Assembly (NCBI GenBank): GCA_016713735.1
Contig: JADJOP010000001.1
Coordinates: 248,001-312,000, forward strand
Direction: 5' to 3'
DNA length: 64,000 nucleotides
From: Bryobacterales bacterium
Lineage (GTDB): Bacteria > Acidobacteriota > Terriglobia > Bryobacterales > Bryobacteraceae
Every line of letters starts with the position of its first letter. Position 1 is the stretch's first letter. Both the position numbers and the translations under genes were made by a program. Below the pieces are notes generated by a model, which was not told where the DNA came from, did no database searches, and worked only from the letters and a program-made list of their open reading frames with translations. Positions 55,161 through 64,000 of the stretch are shown in pieces.

Positions 55161-56366
55161 ATGGCGGAATTTCTTTTGAAATACGCTGACGGAAAAGGGG
55201 AGATCCGCCAGCAGGTGGCCGAGGCCGGCTCAGAGAAAGAACTGCGGGAACGGATGACGCAACAGGGGTTCCTCGTCTACTCCGTCAAAGCGCGGGGCGG
55301 GCTCACGGCCCGGCTCGGCGGCGGAAGCAAGAAGATCAACCTCGAAAAGTTCCTCATCTTCAACCAGCAATTTCTCACCCTCGTGCGGGCAGGCCTGCCC
55401 ATCCTGAAGTCGCTCGACCTGCTCGCCGACCGCCTCACCGATCCCAAACTGGGCAAACACGTCAAGGCCGTCCGCGACGAGGTCCGCAACGGCACCATGC
55501 TCAGCGAGGCCTTCTCGCGCCAGCGTGTATTCCCCGCCATCTACGTCACGTCGATCCTGGCCGGCGAAAAATCCGGCTCCCTCGGCGAGGTCATCGAACG
55601 CTACGTCAGCTACCAGCGCCTCAACCTCACCGTGCGCAAGAAGATCGTCGTCTCGCTTCTGTACCCGGCCATCCTGATTGTCCTGGTCATGGCGCTCATC
55701 GTGTTCATGATCACCTACGTAGTCCCCAACTTCGCCCAGCTATATTCCTCGCTCGAAAGCGAGCTGCCTTACATGACCCAGGTGTTGATCGCCGTCGGCA
55801 CCGGCGCGCGCGACTACATCCTGGCCATCATCGGCACGGTCATTGGCGCGATCATCGCCTTCCGGCTGTGGGTGCAGACGGATCGTGGAAAAGAGCAACT
55901 CGAGGCCATCCAGCGCCGCCTGCCCATCGTCGGCGAGATCTGGACCAAATACCAGGTGGCCCAGCTTGGCCGCGTGCTCTCCACGCTGCTGGTCGGCGGC
56001 ATCCCGCTCGTCCAGGCCCTCGAAACCGCCGGCGAATCGCTCGGCGCGCGGACCCTCAAGCGAGCCCTCTCCCTGGCCCGCCAGTCGGTGAAGGAAGGCC
56101 AACCGCTCTCCGGCGCGCTGCAGAAAACCGGCGTCTTCCCCGGCCTCGCCATCGACATGATCGAGGTCGGCGAATCCACCGGCGCGCTCCCGGCCATGCT
56201 CAACAGCGTCGCCGAGTTCTACGAGGAAGACGTGAACACGCGCATGACCGCCTCGCTCGCCCTCATCGAACCGGCCATCATGCTCTTCATGGGCGTCTTC
56301 GTCGCCTTCGTGCTCGTCGCCCTCTATCTCCCCATCTTCTCGCTCGCCGACACGCTCGGCCGCTGA
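55161..56366 (+). CDS. Type II secretion/type IV pilus inner-membrane platform protein (GspF/PilC)
   Basis: A 401-residue platform protein with two T2SSF domains. The first (LEKFLIFNQQFLTLVRAGLP, LSEAFSRQRVFPAIYVTSIL) and the second (YQVAQLGRVLSTLLVGGIPL, LSGALQKTGVFPGLAIDMIE) flank helices ILIVLVMALIVFMITYVVPN and, near the end, IEPAIMLFMGVFVAFVLVAL. The length is canonical. It could serve the pilin-like gene at 20.9 kb, but no ATPase or other pilus gene is adjacent. It is cotranscribed with the LolA-like gene. Confidence 0.94.
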   Translation: MAEFLLKYADGKGEIRQQVAEAGSEKELRERMTQQGFLVYSVKARGGLTARLGGGSKKINLEKFLIFNQQFLTLVRAGLPILKSLDLLADRLTDPKLGKHVKAVRDEVRNGTMLSEAFSRQRVFPAIYVTSILAGEKSGSLGEVIERYVSYQRLNLTVRKKIVVSLLYPAILIVLVMALIVFMITYVVPNFAQLYSSLESELPYMTQVLIAVGTGARDYILAIIGTVIGAIIAFRLWVQTDRGKEQLEAIQRRLPIVGEIWTKYQVAQLGRVLSTLLVGGIPLVQALETAGESLGARTLKRALSLARQSVKEGQPLSGALQKTGVFPGLAIDMIEVGESTGALPAMLNSVAEFYEEDVNTRMTASLALIEPAIMLFMGVFVAFVLVALYLPIFSLADTLGR

Positions 56367-56453
56367 GGGCTACAGCCCTTCGCCCCGGCACTGCCATTCG
56401 GCGGGCACACCGGCACCAAGCCCCACCGTCGTCACTTTCGGGGAAGCCTCGTG

Positions 56454-57254
56454 CTACGGACGCCGCCCGGCAAGCAGTTCTCCCAATTCCTCCGGTTGCG
56501 TCCGCACGCCAATAAAAAACTGCCCGAACAGCGCATACACCGCGCTCACCTCGTCAAAGCGCATCTCGTAGATCAGCTTCTTGAACTGCACCGGGTCGTC
56601 GGCCCACAGGTCCACGCCCCACTCCCAATCGTCGAGCCCGATCGAGCCGCTGATGATCTGCTTCACAATCCCGGCGTACTTGCGCCCCACCATGCCATGC
56701 TCGTGCATCATGCGCGCCCGCTCACCCAGCGGCACCTGGTACCAGTTCTTATCCTCGCCGCGCCGCCGGTCCATCGGATAGAAGCAGATGTAGCGCGCCG
56801 CGGGCGTCTCCGGGTTCAGCCGCGGGGCCATCGCCACCCTGCTCCGCTCCAACTCCTCGTTGGCCGCCTTGTCCCACTCCTCCGAACCCGCCTGCAGCCC
56901 GCGGTCGACCAGCATTTTGTTGATACGCTGCGTCGACTCGTACAGCCCCAGCTCGACCACGCTCAAATATGAGCTCGTCGGCTCTAGGTAGTCCGCGAGG
57001 CCCGTCTGCGCTAGTTTCAGCTCGGCCGCGTTCAAGGCATCCAGCGCCGGGCGGAAGTGCACGAACAGCAAATCGCCCTTGTGCCCGATCATCGAATAGA
57101 ACGAGGTGCCCTCGGCCTGCATCCCAATCAATACGGCTTGCGCCTCGGCGATGAGCGCTTTCTGTTTCTGCTCGTCCAGTGTCTTCCAGGCGCTCCAGCG
57201 GATGCGGAACATCTGGTGGAGCATCGAGGCGCCTTCCAACGTATAGGGAACCAT
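56454..57254 (-). CDS. hemQ: Coproheme decarboxylase HemQ (chlorite dismutase family)
   Basis: A 266-residue heme-synthesis enzyme that oxidatively decarboxylates coproheme to protoheme with H2O2. It has YICFYPMDRRRGEDKNWYQV and the conserved heme-ligand block RMMHEHGMVGRKYAG, whose H186 is the predicted axial ligand, plus the C-terminal FDEVSAVYALFGQFFIGV. I chose ATG 57254 at the start of the conserved domain (VPYTLEGASMLHQMFRIRW); upstream sequence in the same frame is antisense to hemH. It is divergent from hemH with only 24 bases between start codons. Confidence 0.93.
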   Translation of the reverse strand: MVPYTLEGASMLHQMFRIRWSAWKTLDEQKQKALIAEAQAVLIGMQAEGTSFYSMIGHKGDLLFVHFRPALDALNAAELKLAQTGLADYLEPTSSYLSVVELGLYESTQRINKMLVDRGLQAGSEEWDKAANEELERSRVAMAPRLNPETPAARYICFYPMDRRRGEDKNWYQVPLGERARMMHEHGMVGRKYAGIVKQIISGSIGLDDWEWGVDLWADDPVQFKKLIYEMRFDEVSAVYALFGQFFIGVRTQPEELGELLAGRRP

Positions 57255-57278
57255 TTGACTATCAGTGTAACTTTGTAG

Positions 57279-58328
57279 ATGCCTATGGAATACGACGCCT
57301 TGCTCATTGTGAGTTTTGGCGGGCCCGAAAAGCCCGAAGATGTGATGCCCTTCCTCGAAAACGTCACCCGCGGAAGGCGCATCCCCCGCGAACGCCTCGA
57401 AGAGGTCGCCGAGCACTATTACCACTTCGGCGGCAAGAGTCCCATCAACGAGCAGGTTGCCACCCTCATAGCCGCCCTGCGCGTCGAACTGGCCGCCCAC
57501 GGACCTCACCTCCCCATCTACCTCGGCAATCGCAACTGGCAGCCCTATCTCGCCGACACCATGCGCCAGATGAAGGCCGACGGCGTCAAACGCGCCCTCG
57601 CCTTCATCACCTCGGCCTGGTCTAGCTACTCCAGTTGCCGCCAGTATCTCGACAACATCGCCGAAGCCCAGGCCGCCGTGGGCGAAGGCGCCCCCGAAGT
57701 GGTCCGCCTGCGGCTCTTCTACAACCACCCCGGCTTCCTCGAAACCATGGGCGAACGCGTGCGCGATGCCTACGCCGGCCTGCCCGATAACCTCCGCGAC
57801 AGCGCTCCGCTCCTGTTCACCGCCCACAGCATCCCCCTCAGCATGTCGGAGAACTGCCGCTACGTCAGCCAGCTCACCGAAGCCTGCGGCCTCGTGGCTC
57901 AGCTGGCCGGCCGTGACTCCTGGCGCCTCGTCTACCAGAGCCGCAGCGGACCGCCCACCCAGCCCTGGCTCGATCCCGACATCGGCGATGCCCTCAAGGA
58001 AATCGCCGCCGCGGGCGGCAACAGCGTCGTCATCGCCCCCATCGGCTTCCTCAGCGATCACATGGAGGTCATGTATGACCTCGACTACGAAGCAAAACAT
58101 CTGTGCGACGAGCTCGGTTTGACCATGGCCCGCGCCGGCACCGTCGGTCATCACCCGCGCTTTGTCACCATGATTCGTGAGTTGATTGCGGAACGTGTAC
58201 AAGGCGCCGAAAGGAAAGCAATGGGTCCTCACGGGGCCATGCCTGACGTTTGTTTTATTGGCTGTTGCCCTGCTCCCATGCTGGTTCAAGGTGGTGGAGC
58301 AGGTCGTATTTCACCCGGGAGAGGCTAG
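57279..58328 (+). CDS. hemH: Ferrochelatase (coproporphyrin or protoporphyrin type)
   Basis: A 349-residue enzyme that inserts ferrous iron into a porphyrin. It has LIVSFGGPEKPEDVMPFLEN, FITSAWSSYSSCRQYLDNI, the active-site histidine in LFTAHSIPLSMSE and the glutamate region IGFLSDHMEVMYDLDYEA. A cysteine-rich end (CFIGCCPAP) precedes a glycine-rich tail. Because HemQ is adjacent, it is probably the coproporphyrin ferrochelatase (CpfC) of the coproporphyrin-dependent pathway. The start is ATG 57279 or 57285. Confidence 0.93.
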   Translation: MPMEYDALLIVSFGGPEKPEDVMPFLENVTRGRRIPRERLEEVAEHYYHFGGKSPINEQVATLIAALRVELAAHGPHLPIYLGNRNWQPYLADTMRQMKADGVKRALAFITSAWSSYSSCRQYLDNIAEAQAAVGEGAPEVVRLRLFYNHPGFLETMGERVRDAYAGLPDNLRDSAPLLFTAHSIPLSMSENCRYVSQLTEACGLVAQLAGRDSWRLVYQSRSGPPTQPWLDPDIGDALKEIAAAGGNSVVIAPIGFLSDHMEVMYDLDYEAKHLCDELGLTMARAGTVGHHPRFVTMIRELIAERVQGAERKAMGPHGAMPDVCFIGCCPAPMLVQGGGAGRISPGRG

Positions 58329-58427
58329 AGGGGAGTAGGTGCACATTTAAGCGTGGGTGGCGTTAATAATTCGTCGTAGCTGTCCGATGGATGGACAAGT
58401 TTCGAGCTCAGGAGTAAACGCCACACT

Positions 58428-59870
58428 ATGGCAGCACAACCGATTCCCGCGACGCACAGGATCCGCCTTCTCTGGCTGCTCCCCGAAGCCGGTTTGACCC
58501 ATTCCGGCGGCGACGCGCGAATCCGCAGCATGGAAGACCGCGATAACCCCGCCGGAGCAGCCGTCGAATTCGCCCCCGATCCGGTCGAGGCCATCGCTCG
58601 TTTTCGCATGGGCCGCTACGATGCCCCGCTGGCCAGCTTTCCCTGTCGTGACTGGTCAGCCGAAGCGTCGCTGGAAGAAGCCCAGCGTGTCGGCCCCGGC
58701 CTGCCCGTCGTCATTCACGACGCCGCCTTGACCGACGACGCCGTGGCCCGCTTGATCCGCCTCGGCGCGTTTGATGTGTGGCGCGAGCCGATGGATCAAC
58801 GCGTGGCCCCCGAGCGCCTCGATGCGTTGCTCGATCATGCCCGCATGCGCGAATCGGTGTGGCGCTTGAGCGAAACCGCCGAGCCCTGGCGGCGCGCCCT
58901 GGTCGGCGAAAGCGCGGCCATTCACCGCGTCCTCGATGTCATCCGCCTCATCGGCAACCGCAAGTGCACCGTCCTCATCCACGGCGAAACGGGCACAGGC
59001 AAAGAGATGGCCGCCCGCGCCATCCACATGGCCAGCGGCCGTGCCCACCTGCCCATGGTGGCGGTGAACTGCAGCGCGCTACCGGAAAACCTGCTCGAAG
59101 CCGAACTGTTCGGCCACGTCAAGGGCGCCTTCACCGGGGCCGTGCAGAACCGCATCGGCCGTTTTGAGCAGGCCCATAAGAGCACCCTCTTCCTCGACGA
59201 AATCGGCGAGTTGCCGCTGGAGCTGCAAACCAAGCTGCTGCGCGTCCTGCAGGAGCGCGAGTTCCAGCGCATCGGCAGCTCGGAAACAATCAAGGTGGAT
59301 GTCCGCGTCGTGGCCGCCTCCAACGCCGACCTGCAGCGCAAGGTGCGCGACGGCTCCTTCCGCGAGGATCTCTTCTACCGCATCAACGTCGTCCCGATCG
59401 TGATGCCCGCCCTGCGCGAACGCGGCCGCGATGTCCAACTGCTCACGCAGTATTTCATCGAAAAGGTCTGCCGCCAGGAAGAGATGCCTGTGAAGCGCAT
59501 CGCCCCGGAAACGCTCGACCGCCTTTCGCGCTACGGCTGGCCCGGCAATGTGCGCCAGTTGGAGAACGCCGTTGAAATGGCCATCGCCCTCAGCGGCAAC
59601 CGTGAAGTGCTCGTGCCCGGCGACTTCCCGCTTCCTTCGGCCGAGCCGAAACCGATGGCCACCGCCACCCGGCCTTATATCCTGCTACCCGAGGAGGGCC
59701 TCGACTTTGAAGCCACCGTCGGCCGCATCGAGTTGGGTATCCTCGAGCAGGCCCTGCGCAAAACCAACGGCAACAAAAAATTGGCAGCCGAACTGCTCCG
59801 CCTCAAACGCACCACGCTCGCCGCCAAGCTGAAGAGCCTCGAACAGCAGCAGGCGCTCTGGGCCTGCTGA
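58428..59870 (+). CDS. Sigma-54-dependent transcriptional activator
   Basis: A 480-residue enhancer-binding protein. Residues about 1-145 resemble a receiver (VVIHDAALTDDAVARLIRLG, AFDVWREPMD) but lack a recognisable phosphoacceptor aspartate. The AAA+ domain has Walker A GETGTGKE (186-193), GAFTGA (233-238), Walker B LFLDEIGEL and the arginine-finger region ALRERGRDVQLL. A Fis-type helix-turn-helix closes the protein (NGNKKLAAELLRLKRTTLAA). Its target operon is not apparent; no -24/-12 promoter was found nearby. Confidence 0.93.
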   Translation: MAAQPIPATHRIRLLWLLPEAGLTHSGGDARIRSMEDRDNPAGAAVEFAPDPVEAIARFRMGRYDAPLASFPCRDWSAEASLEEAQRVGPGLPVVIHDAALTDDAVARLIRLGAFDVWREPMDQRVAPERLDALLDHARMRESVWRLSETAEPWRRALVGESAAIHRVLDVIRLIGNRKCTVLIHGETGTGKEMAARAIHMASGRAHLPMVAVNCSALPENLLEAELFGHVKGAFTGAVQNRIGRFEQAHKSTLFLDEIGELPLELQTKLLRVLQEREFQRIGSSETIKVDVRVVAASNADLQRKVRDGSFREDLFYRINVVPIVMPALRERGRDVQLLTQYFIEKVCRQEEMPVKRIAPETLDRLSRYGWPGNVRQLENAVEMAIALSGNREVLVPGDFPLPSAEPKPMATATRPYILLPEEGLDFEATVGRIELGILEQALRKTNGNKKLAAELLRLKRTTLAAKLKSLEQQQALWAC

Positions 59871-59927
59871 CACTGGGCCTGCTGAAGCCCGTTCCCCGCG
59901 TTCCGGAACGCTATACTGCGTATCAGA

Positions 59928-61115
59928 ATGCCTCTCGATGCGCTGCACTCACTCATGGTTCGCTGGCCGGAGAACGAACCGCGCCCCGAGGCCCTCTTCC
60001 AGCAGGCGGGCGTGGAGGCCGTCATCGGCGCCGCCCCCGACGCCAAACTCCCCGCAGGCATCTCCTCCACCTATAACGAAGTCCTCTGGCCCGGCATTCG
60101 CACCCCGGGCACGCGCGTCGATTGGGTCGAGGAAACCGGCAGCGCCAGCCGCGATCCGTGGATCGATTCCAACGCCTGGGTCGTCGTCTGCCAAAAGGCG
60201 CTCCACCCGGCCAAGCCCGTCATCCTCGGCTACCAGCCCAACAAGGAAGCCGGCCTTGATGCCAGCCGCATGGTGCCCTATGAGTCGCTCGAAATGGGCC
60301 TCATGGAGGCTCGCGCCATGGGCGGCAACTGGATCGCCGCCCCCGATGAGCGCTTCCGCCGCCAGTTGGCCGCCAACGATGCCGCCGCGCTGGCCGCCTG
60401 GAAGAGCTTCGGTGAGTTTGCCGCCTGGCTCGCCGCCAACTAACCCCTCTTTGGCCACCCCCTGCTGCCCACGATCACCATGCTTGTCGACGACGGCGAA
60501 TCGCAGGAGCACGCCAACCTCATGTTCCGCCGCGGCTGCTCGCAAAAGCTCGTCCGCGGCGATGCCATCCCCGCGCCCACGCCGGACTGCCTCTGCATGG
60601 TCGCCGTCGGCGTCCACGATCCCGCCCCTGCCGCCCGCCAGAAACTCCTCGCCCACGCCCGCGCCGGAGCCATCCTCGTCGTCGACGCCCCCGGCGACAA
60701 GGCCTGGTGGCGCGTCCCCGGCATGAAGCCCGTCAAGGAACAGACCGACCGCGTCTTCTATGCCCTCGGCAAAGGCCAGGTGGTTGCCTACATCGACCCC
60801 GTCGCCGACCCCAGCGAGTTCGCCCTCGACGTGCTCGACCTGGTCACCTACCGCCATCGCCCCGTGCGCGCCTGGAACGCCGGCACCGTCGTCTACACCG
60901 CCTCCCGCCGCGGAACGCAGAGCATCGCCACCCTCATGAACTACGGCCGCCAGCGCATCTACGATGTCCAGTTGCGCGTCCGCGGCAATTTCAAGACCGC
61001 CACACTCCACGCTCCCGGCGCTCCGGAAAAGCCGCTGGAAGCCAAGCGCCGCGAGGCCATGACCGAGGTCTTCCTCCCTGAACTCGGCCGCATGGGCGTT
61101 GTCGTCTTCGGGTAG
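59928..61115 (+). pseudogene. Unrecognised protein interrupted by an in-frame stop codon
   Basis: One reading frame runs from 59928 to 61115 with a single TAA at 60441-60443. Before it lies an Ala-rich, Trp-containing region (AISSTYNEVLWPGIRTPGTR-like, DWVEETGSASRDPWIDSNA, KPVILGYQPNKEAGL). After it the frame continues PLFGHPLLPTITMLVDDGES with the same strong coding bias and no gap, and ends in GRMGVVVFG. The reading is one 395-residue gene broken by a nonsense change or an error; two separate genes (59928-60443 and 60480-61115) are the alternative. A TATACT lies 11 bases before the ATG. No family is recognised. Confidence 0.6.
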
Positions 61116-61143
61116 ACTGAAAGCACAGGAGCTGGGATCCACT

Positions 61144-62427
61144 ATGCTGAGCCGTCGAAATTTTCTCGCCTCCGGAGCGGCCCTGCCGCTTGGCGCGGGC
61201 GCTCTCACCGCCGGCCAACTGGCCGCCGCGCCCCGCATTGGCAAGTCCTTCTTCGGGGTGAACCCGTTCGTCGAGTCCAACCCCAACGCCGTGTTCATCA
61301 TGCGCACGCGCGTGAAACACAAGTTCGACAACGCGGCCAAGCTCAACGCCGGGCTGCAGTTTGCCCGCGAGGTCTTCGTCCCCCAGGACGGCGCCCCCGG
61401 CATCCCCGTCTCCCACCGCGTCATCCTCAAGCCCAACTGCACCAACGTCCGCAGCCGCAACCGCCCCGATGAAGAAAACTGGGGCACCGGCACCGACCCG
61501 CAGTTCTACGAAGGCATCCTCATGGGCCTCAAGGAACTCGGCCTCAAGAAATTCCATTTCCTCGAAGCCAACAACTTCCACGCCTGGAACTACCGCGGCA
61601 TGATGGACGTCAACGACCGTCACGGCGTCATCTGCAACGAGCCCGACCGCCGCGACCGCAACTTCCTGGAAAGCTACGAGATGAACTGGACGAAGGTGCC
61701 CGAGCCCGTCGTCTACACCAACATCCCCCACTACGCCCCGCTCAACGAGCCCGACACCTGGCTGCTCAACATCGCCAAGTGGAAGTCGCACGGCATGTGC
61801 ATGACGCTCTCCACCAAGAACGAGCAGGGCCTCGTCGTGAAGCCCTATGTGCGCTTCTGCCCAGCCTGGCGCATGGTCACCGGCGTGCCTGACCACATGA
61901 AGCCCAACATCCACCCCAACGTTGAGCGCGTCGTCAACAAGTTCTACGAAGGCCACATCTCCAAGGGCTATCCGCGCTACCAAAGCAAGGCCGAGCTCGC
62001 CCCCATCAACCAGGAGATCTGGGCCCACAAAACCCTCGACCACATTCAAACCACAAAGCCCGGCCTGGCCATCATCGAAGGCATCTACGGCCGCGACGGC
62101 AACGGCTTCGGCATCGGCAACGACTACATGACGAACCTCATCATGTTCTCCAAGAACAAGCTGCGCCTCGACATGGTCGGCATGTGGCTCGGCGGCCATG
62201 AACCGGGCAACGTCAACCTCTTCCGCATCGCCAAGGAGCGCGGCTTGAGCGACACCGTCAATCCGCACGAGGTGCCCGTCTACGAATGGGACGGCGGCAA
62301 GGCCTCGCGCCGCCAGTTGACCGACTTCGAGCGCACTCCGCTCAAGACCTACTACCTCCAGATGGACGGCGAACCCGAATACCACCTCGTCAACGACCCC
62401 ATCGATTACGACAAGGTTCGCATCTAG
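61144..62427 (+). CDS. Tat-exported DUF362 domain protein
   Basis: A 427-residue protein with a twin-arginine signal (LSRRNFLASGAALPLGAGAL). The DUF362 core has VILKPNCTNVRSRNRPDEEN, the central IAKWKSHGMCMTLSTKNEQG and PGLAIIEGIYGRDGNGFGIG blocks. DUF362 proteins are often metal-related, some with Fe-S domains; here I see no ferredoxin motif. The role is unknown. I chose ATG 61144, where the Tat signal begins, rather than the in-frame start at 61099, which overlaps the previous gene. Confidence 0.9.
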   Translation: MLSRRNFLASGAALPLGAGALTAGQLAAAPRIGKSFFGVNPFVESNPNAVFIMRTRVKHKFDNAAKLNAGLQFAREVFVPQDGAPGIPVSHRVILKPNCTNVRSRNRPDEENWGTGTDPQFYEGILMGLKELGLKKFHFLEANNFHAWNYRGMMDVNDRHGVICNEPDRRDRNFLESYEMNWTKVPEPVVYTNIPHYAPLNEPDTWLLNIAKWKSHGMCMTLSTKNEQGLVVKPYVRFCPAWRMVTGVPDHMKPNIHPNVERVVNKFYEGHISKGYPRYQSKAELAPINQEIWAHKTLDHIQTTKPGLAIIEGIYGRDGNGFGIGNDYMTNLIMFSKNKLRLDMVGMWLGGHEPGNVNLFRIAKERGLSDTVNPHEVPVYEWDGGKASRRQLTDFERTPLKTYYLQMDGEPEYHLVNDPIDYDKVRI

Positions 62428-62437
62428 CCACAACCGG

Positions 62438-63766
62438 ATGATCCATATCTTAGGCGGCGGTCTGGCGGGCAGCGAAGCGGCCTGGCAGGTCTCTCGTGCC
62501 GGGGCTCGCGCCGTCCTCTACGAGATGCGCCCCCAGCGCGCCACCCCCGCCCACAAAACAACACAACTCGCCGAACTGGTCTGCTCCAACTCGCTCAAAA
62601 GCGAATCGGAGAACTCCGCCCCCTGGCTCCTCAAACAGGAACTGCGCCGCCTGGATTCGCTCCTGCTCCGCATCGCAGCCCAGGTCCGCGTACCCGCCGG
62701 CCACGCCCTCACCGTCGATCGCGAAGTCTTCGCCGCCGAAGTCACTCGCGCCATCGAATCCGCCCCCGGCATCGAAGTCCGCCGCGAAGAGGTCACCCGG
62801 CTGCCTGAGGACGGCATCGTCATCATCGCCACCGGACCGCTCACCAGCGACGCTCTGGCCCAGGAGATCGCCCGCCTCACCGGCACCGAGCGGCTCTTCT
62901 TCTACGACTCCATCTCGCCCATCGTCGAAGCCGACTCCATCGACATGTCCATCGCCTTTCGGGCCTCGCGTTACGGCAAATCCTTGGACGGCTCGGACGA
63001 CTACATCAACTGCCCCTTCAACAAGGAAGAGTACGAGCGCTTCCTCGCCGAGCTTCTCGAAGCCCAAAGCCACACGCCGCACATCCCCGACGACGTGCCG
63101 TACTTTGAAGCCTGCCTGCCCATTGAAGAGATCGCCCGCCGCGGCCCCGACACCCTCCGCTTCGGCCCCATGAAGCCCGTCGGCCTCACCGACCCGCGCA
63201 CCGGACGCTGGCCCTACGCCGCCGTCCAACTCCGCCAGGAAAATCTCCGCGCCGACAGCTACAACCTCGTCGGCTTCCAGAACTACCTGCGCTACCCCGA
63301 CCAGAAGCGCGTCTTCCGCCTCATCCCCGGCCTCGAAAAGGCCGAATTCGTCCGCTACGGCCAGATCCACCGCAACACCTACATCAACGCCCCCGCCGTC
63401 CTGTTGCCTACCCTCCAGATGCGCCGCGAATCGCGCGTCCTCTTCGCCGGCCAGATCGCCGGTATCGAAGGCTACGTCGAGTCCATCGCCACCGGCCTCC
63501 TTGCCGGACGCAACGCCGCCGCCCTCGAACGCGGCGCTGAGCTTAAGCCCCTGCCCGCCGCCACCGCCCTCGGCTCCCTCTGCCGCTACGTCTCCGGCGC
63601 CGACCCGCGCCACTACCAGCCCGCCAACATCACCTTCGACCTGCTCCCCCAGCTCGACGAAGCCGCAAAAAAACGCCTGAAGCACGACAAGCGCGCCCGC
63701 CACGCCGAAGTCTGCCGCCGCGCCCAGGAGGCGCTCGATGAGTATCTCGCTGTCCCCGCTCAGTGA
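62438..63766 (+). CDS. trmFO: Methylenetetrahydrofolate-tRNA-(uracil-5-)-methyltransferase TrmFO
   Basis: A 442-residue flavoprotein that makes 5-methyluridine at position 54 of tRNA using methylenetetrahydrofolate. The FAD motif is ILGGGLAGSEAAWQVSRAG (from residue 4). Family blocks follow: TTQLAELVCSNSLKSESENS, FYDSISPIVEADSIDMSIAF, MKPVGLTDPRTGRWPYAAVQ, QNYLRYPDQKRVFRLIPG and FAGQIAGIEGYVESIATGLL. It overlaps the xer gene by 29 bases, an arrangement seen in other phyla. Confidence 0.97.
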   Translation: MIHILGGGLAGSEAAWQVSRAGARAVLYEMRPQRATPAHKTTQLAELVCSNSLKSESENSAPWLLKQELRRLDSLLLRIAAQVRVPAGHALTVDREVFAAEVTRAIESAPGIEVRREEVTRLPEDGIVIIATGPLTSDALAQEIARLTGTERLFFYDSISPIVEADSIDMSIAFRASRYGKSLDGSDDYINCPFNKEEYERFLAELLEAQSHTPHIPDDVPYFEACLPIEEIARRGPDTLRFGPMKPVGLTDPRTGRWPYAAVQLRQENLRADSYNLVGFQNYLRYPDQKRVFRLIPGLEKAEFVRYGQIHRNTYINAPAVLLPTLQMRRESRVLFAGQIAGIEGYVESIATGLLAGRNAAALERGAELKPLPAATALGSLCRYVSGADPRHYQPANITFDLLPQLDEAAKKRLKHDKRARHAEVCRRAQEALDEYLAVPAQ

Positions 63767-64000
63767 GCGCTTCCTCGACGAACTCCGCCGCGAGAACGCC
63801 TCGCCGCACACCTTGCGCAACTACTCAATCGACCTGCGCGACTTCTGCGCCTTCTTCGACGGCGGCGCCGAACCCGACCTCACCGCTCTCCGCCAGTGGC
63901 TCAGCTCGCTCTATGAGCGCGGCCTCGCCGTCACCTCCATCCGCCGCAAGCTCGCCAGCGTACGCACCTTCTACCAGTTCCTCCTCCGCGAAGGCGCCGT
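63738..64000 (+). CDS. Tyrosine recombinase XerC/XerD, N-terminal part, cut by the window end
   Basis: The first 87 residues of an integrase-type recombinase. The visible part is the N-terminal core-binding (SAM-like) domain: LSERFLDELRRENASPHTLR, NYSIDLRDFCAFFDG and TSIRRKLASVRTFYQFLLRE. It is likely the chromosome-dimer-resolving XerC/D, as trmFO-xerC neighbours are common, but the catalytic domain lies beyond the window. It starts inside the end of trmFO. Confidence 0.9.
   Translation, partial: MSISLSPLSERFLDELRRENASPHTLRNYSIDLRDFCAFFDGGAEPDLTALRQWLSSLYERGLAVTSIRRKLASVRTFYQFLLREGA

Overview
The window is high-GC bacterial chromosome, densely coded on both strands. It suggests an Acidobacteriota genome, most likely Bryobacterales/Solibacter-like. 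The evidence is three copies of the acidobacterial-type VWFA-related secreted protein, a giant TonB-dependent receptor with an N-terminal carboxypeptidase-regulatory domain, many secreted or Tat-exported enzymes (S46 peptidase, neutral ceramidase-like protein, sulfatase, DUF362, M19 dipeptidase), and Kdo synthesis genes that imply an LPS-bearing outer membrane. The placement rests on gene content only.

Layout. 0-9 kb: small membrane protein, circularly permuted ATP-grasp protein, S46 dipeptidyl-peptidase, ceramidase-like hydrolase, TonB-dependent receptor and a strong hairpin terminator. 9-15 kb: RNA helicase, class II histone deacetylase-like protein, XRE regulator plus membrane partner with a probable leaderless promoter, Fe-S repair protein, GAPDH, alpha/beta hydrolase. 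15-21.4 kb: two VWA proteins, then kdsB-pyrG-kdsA (CMP-Kdo supply) and a pilin-like protein. 21.3-28.1 kb: outer-membrane barrel, Gfo/Idh/MocA oxidoreductase, BNR-type protein, broken SMP-30 gene, Tat protein and dipeptidase, apparently a secreted or periplasmic carbohydrate/peptide catabolic zone.

28.1-37.8 kb: one tightly overlapped minus-strand operon for a group 3b-type cytosolic NAD(P)-linked [NiFe] hydrogenase. The order of transcription is hyhB, a cyclic-nucleotide-binding-fold protein, hyhG, hyhS, hyhL, maturation protease, hypA, hypF, hypC, hypD, hypE. The HypA lacks its zinc domain and there is no hypB in the window. 38.2 kb: tRNA-Leu(UAA). 38.3-46.8 kb: sulfatase, ABC polysaccharide exporter (ATPase and permease), a GDP-mannose 3,5-epimerase-like enzyme, UDP-glucose-dehydrogenase-like enzyme, an unusual large glycosyltransferase, and a RluD-type pseudouridine synthase.

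46.7-54 kb: third VWA protein, aroA, a minimal histidine kinase and an A1-type cytochrome c oxidase operon (subunits II, I, two subunit III proteins, IV, and a small CxxC membrane protein). 54-64 kb: degenerate receiver protein, LolA-like protein, PilC/GspF, hemQ divergent from hemH, sigma-54 activator, a gene split by a stop codon, DUF362 protein, and trmFO followed by a xer recombinase cut by the window end.

Six genes (SMP-30, hypE, hyhB, sulfatase, exporter ATPase, rluD) carry single-base frameshifts, five in runs of G or C and one in a short GA repeat. Both halves of each gene are well conserved, so sequence error is more likely than true decay, but this must be checked. No CRISPR array, insertion sequence, phage gene or rRNA gene was seen.
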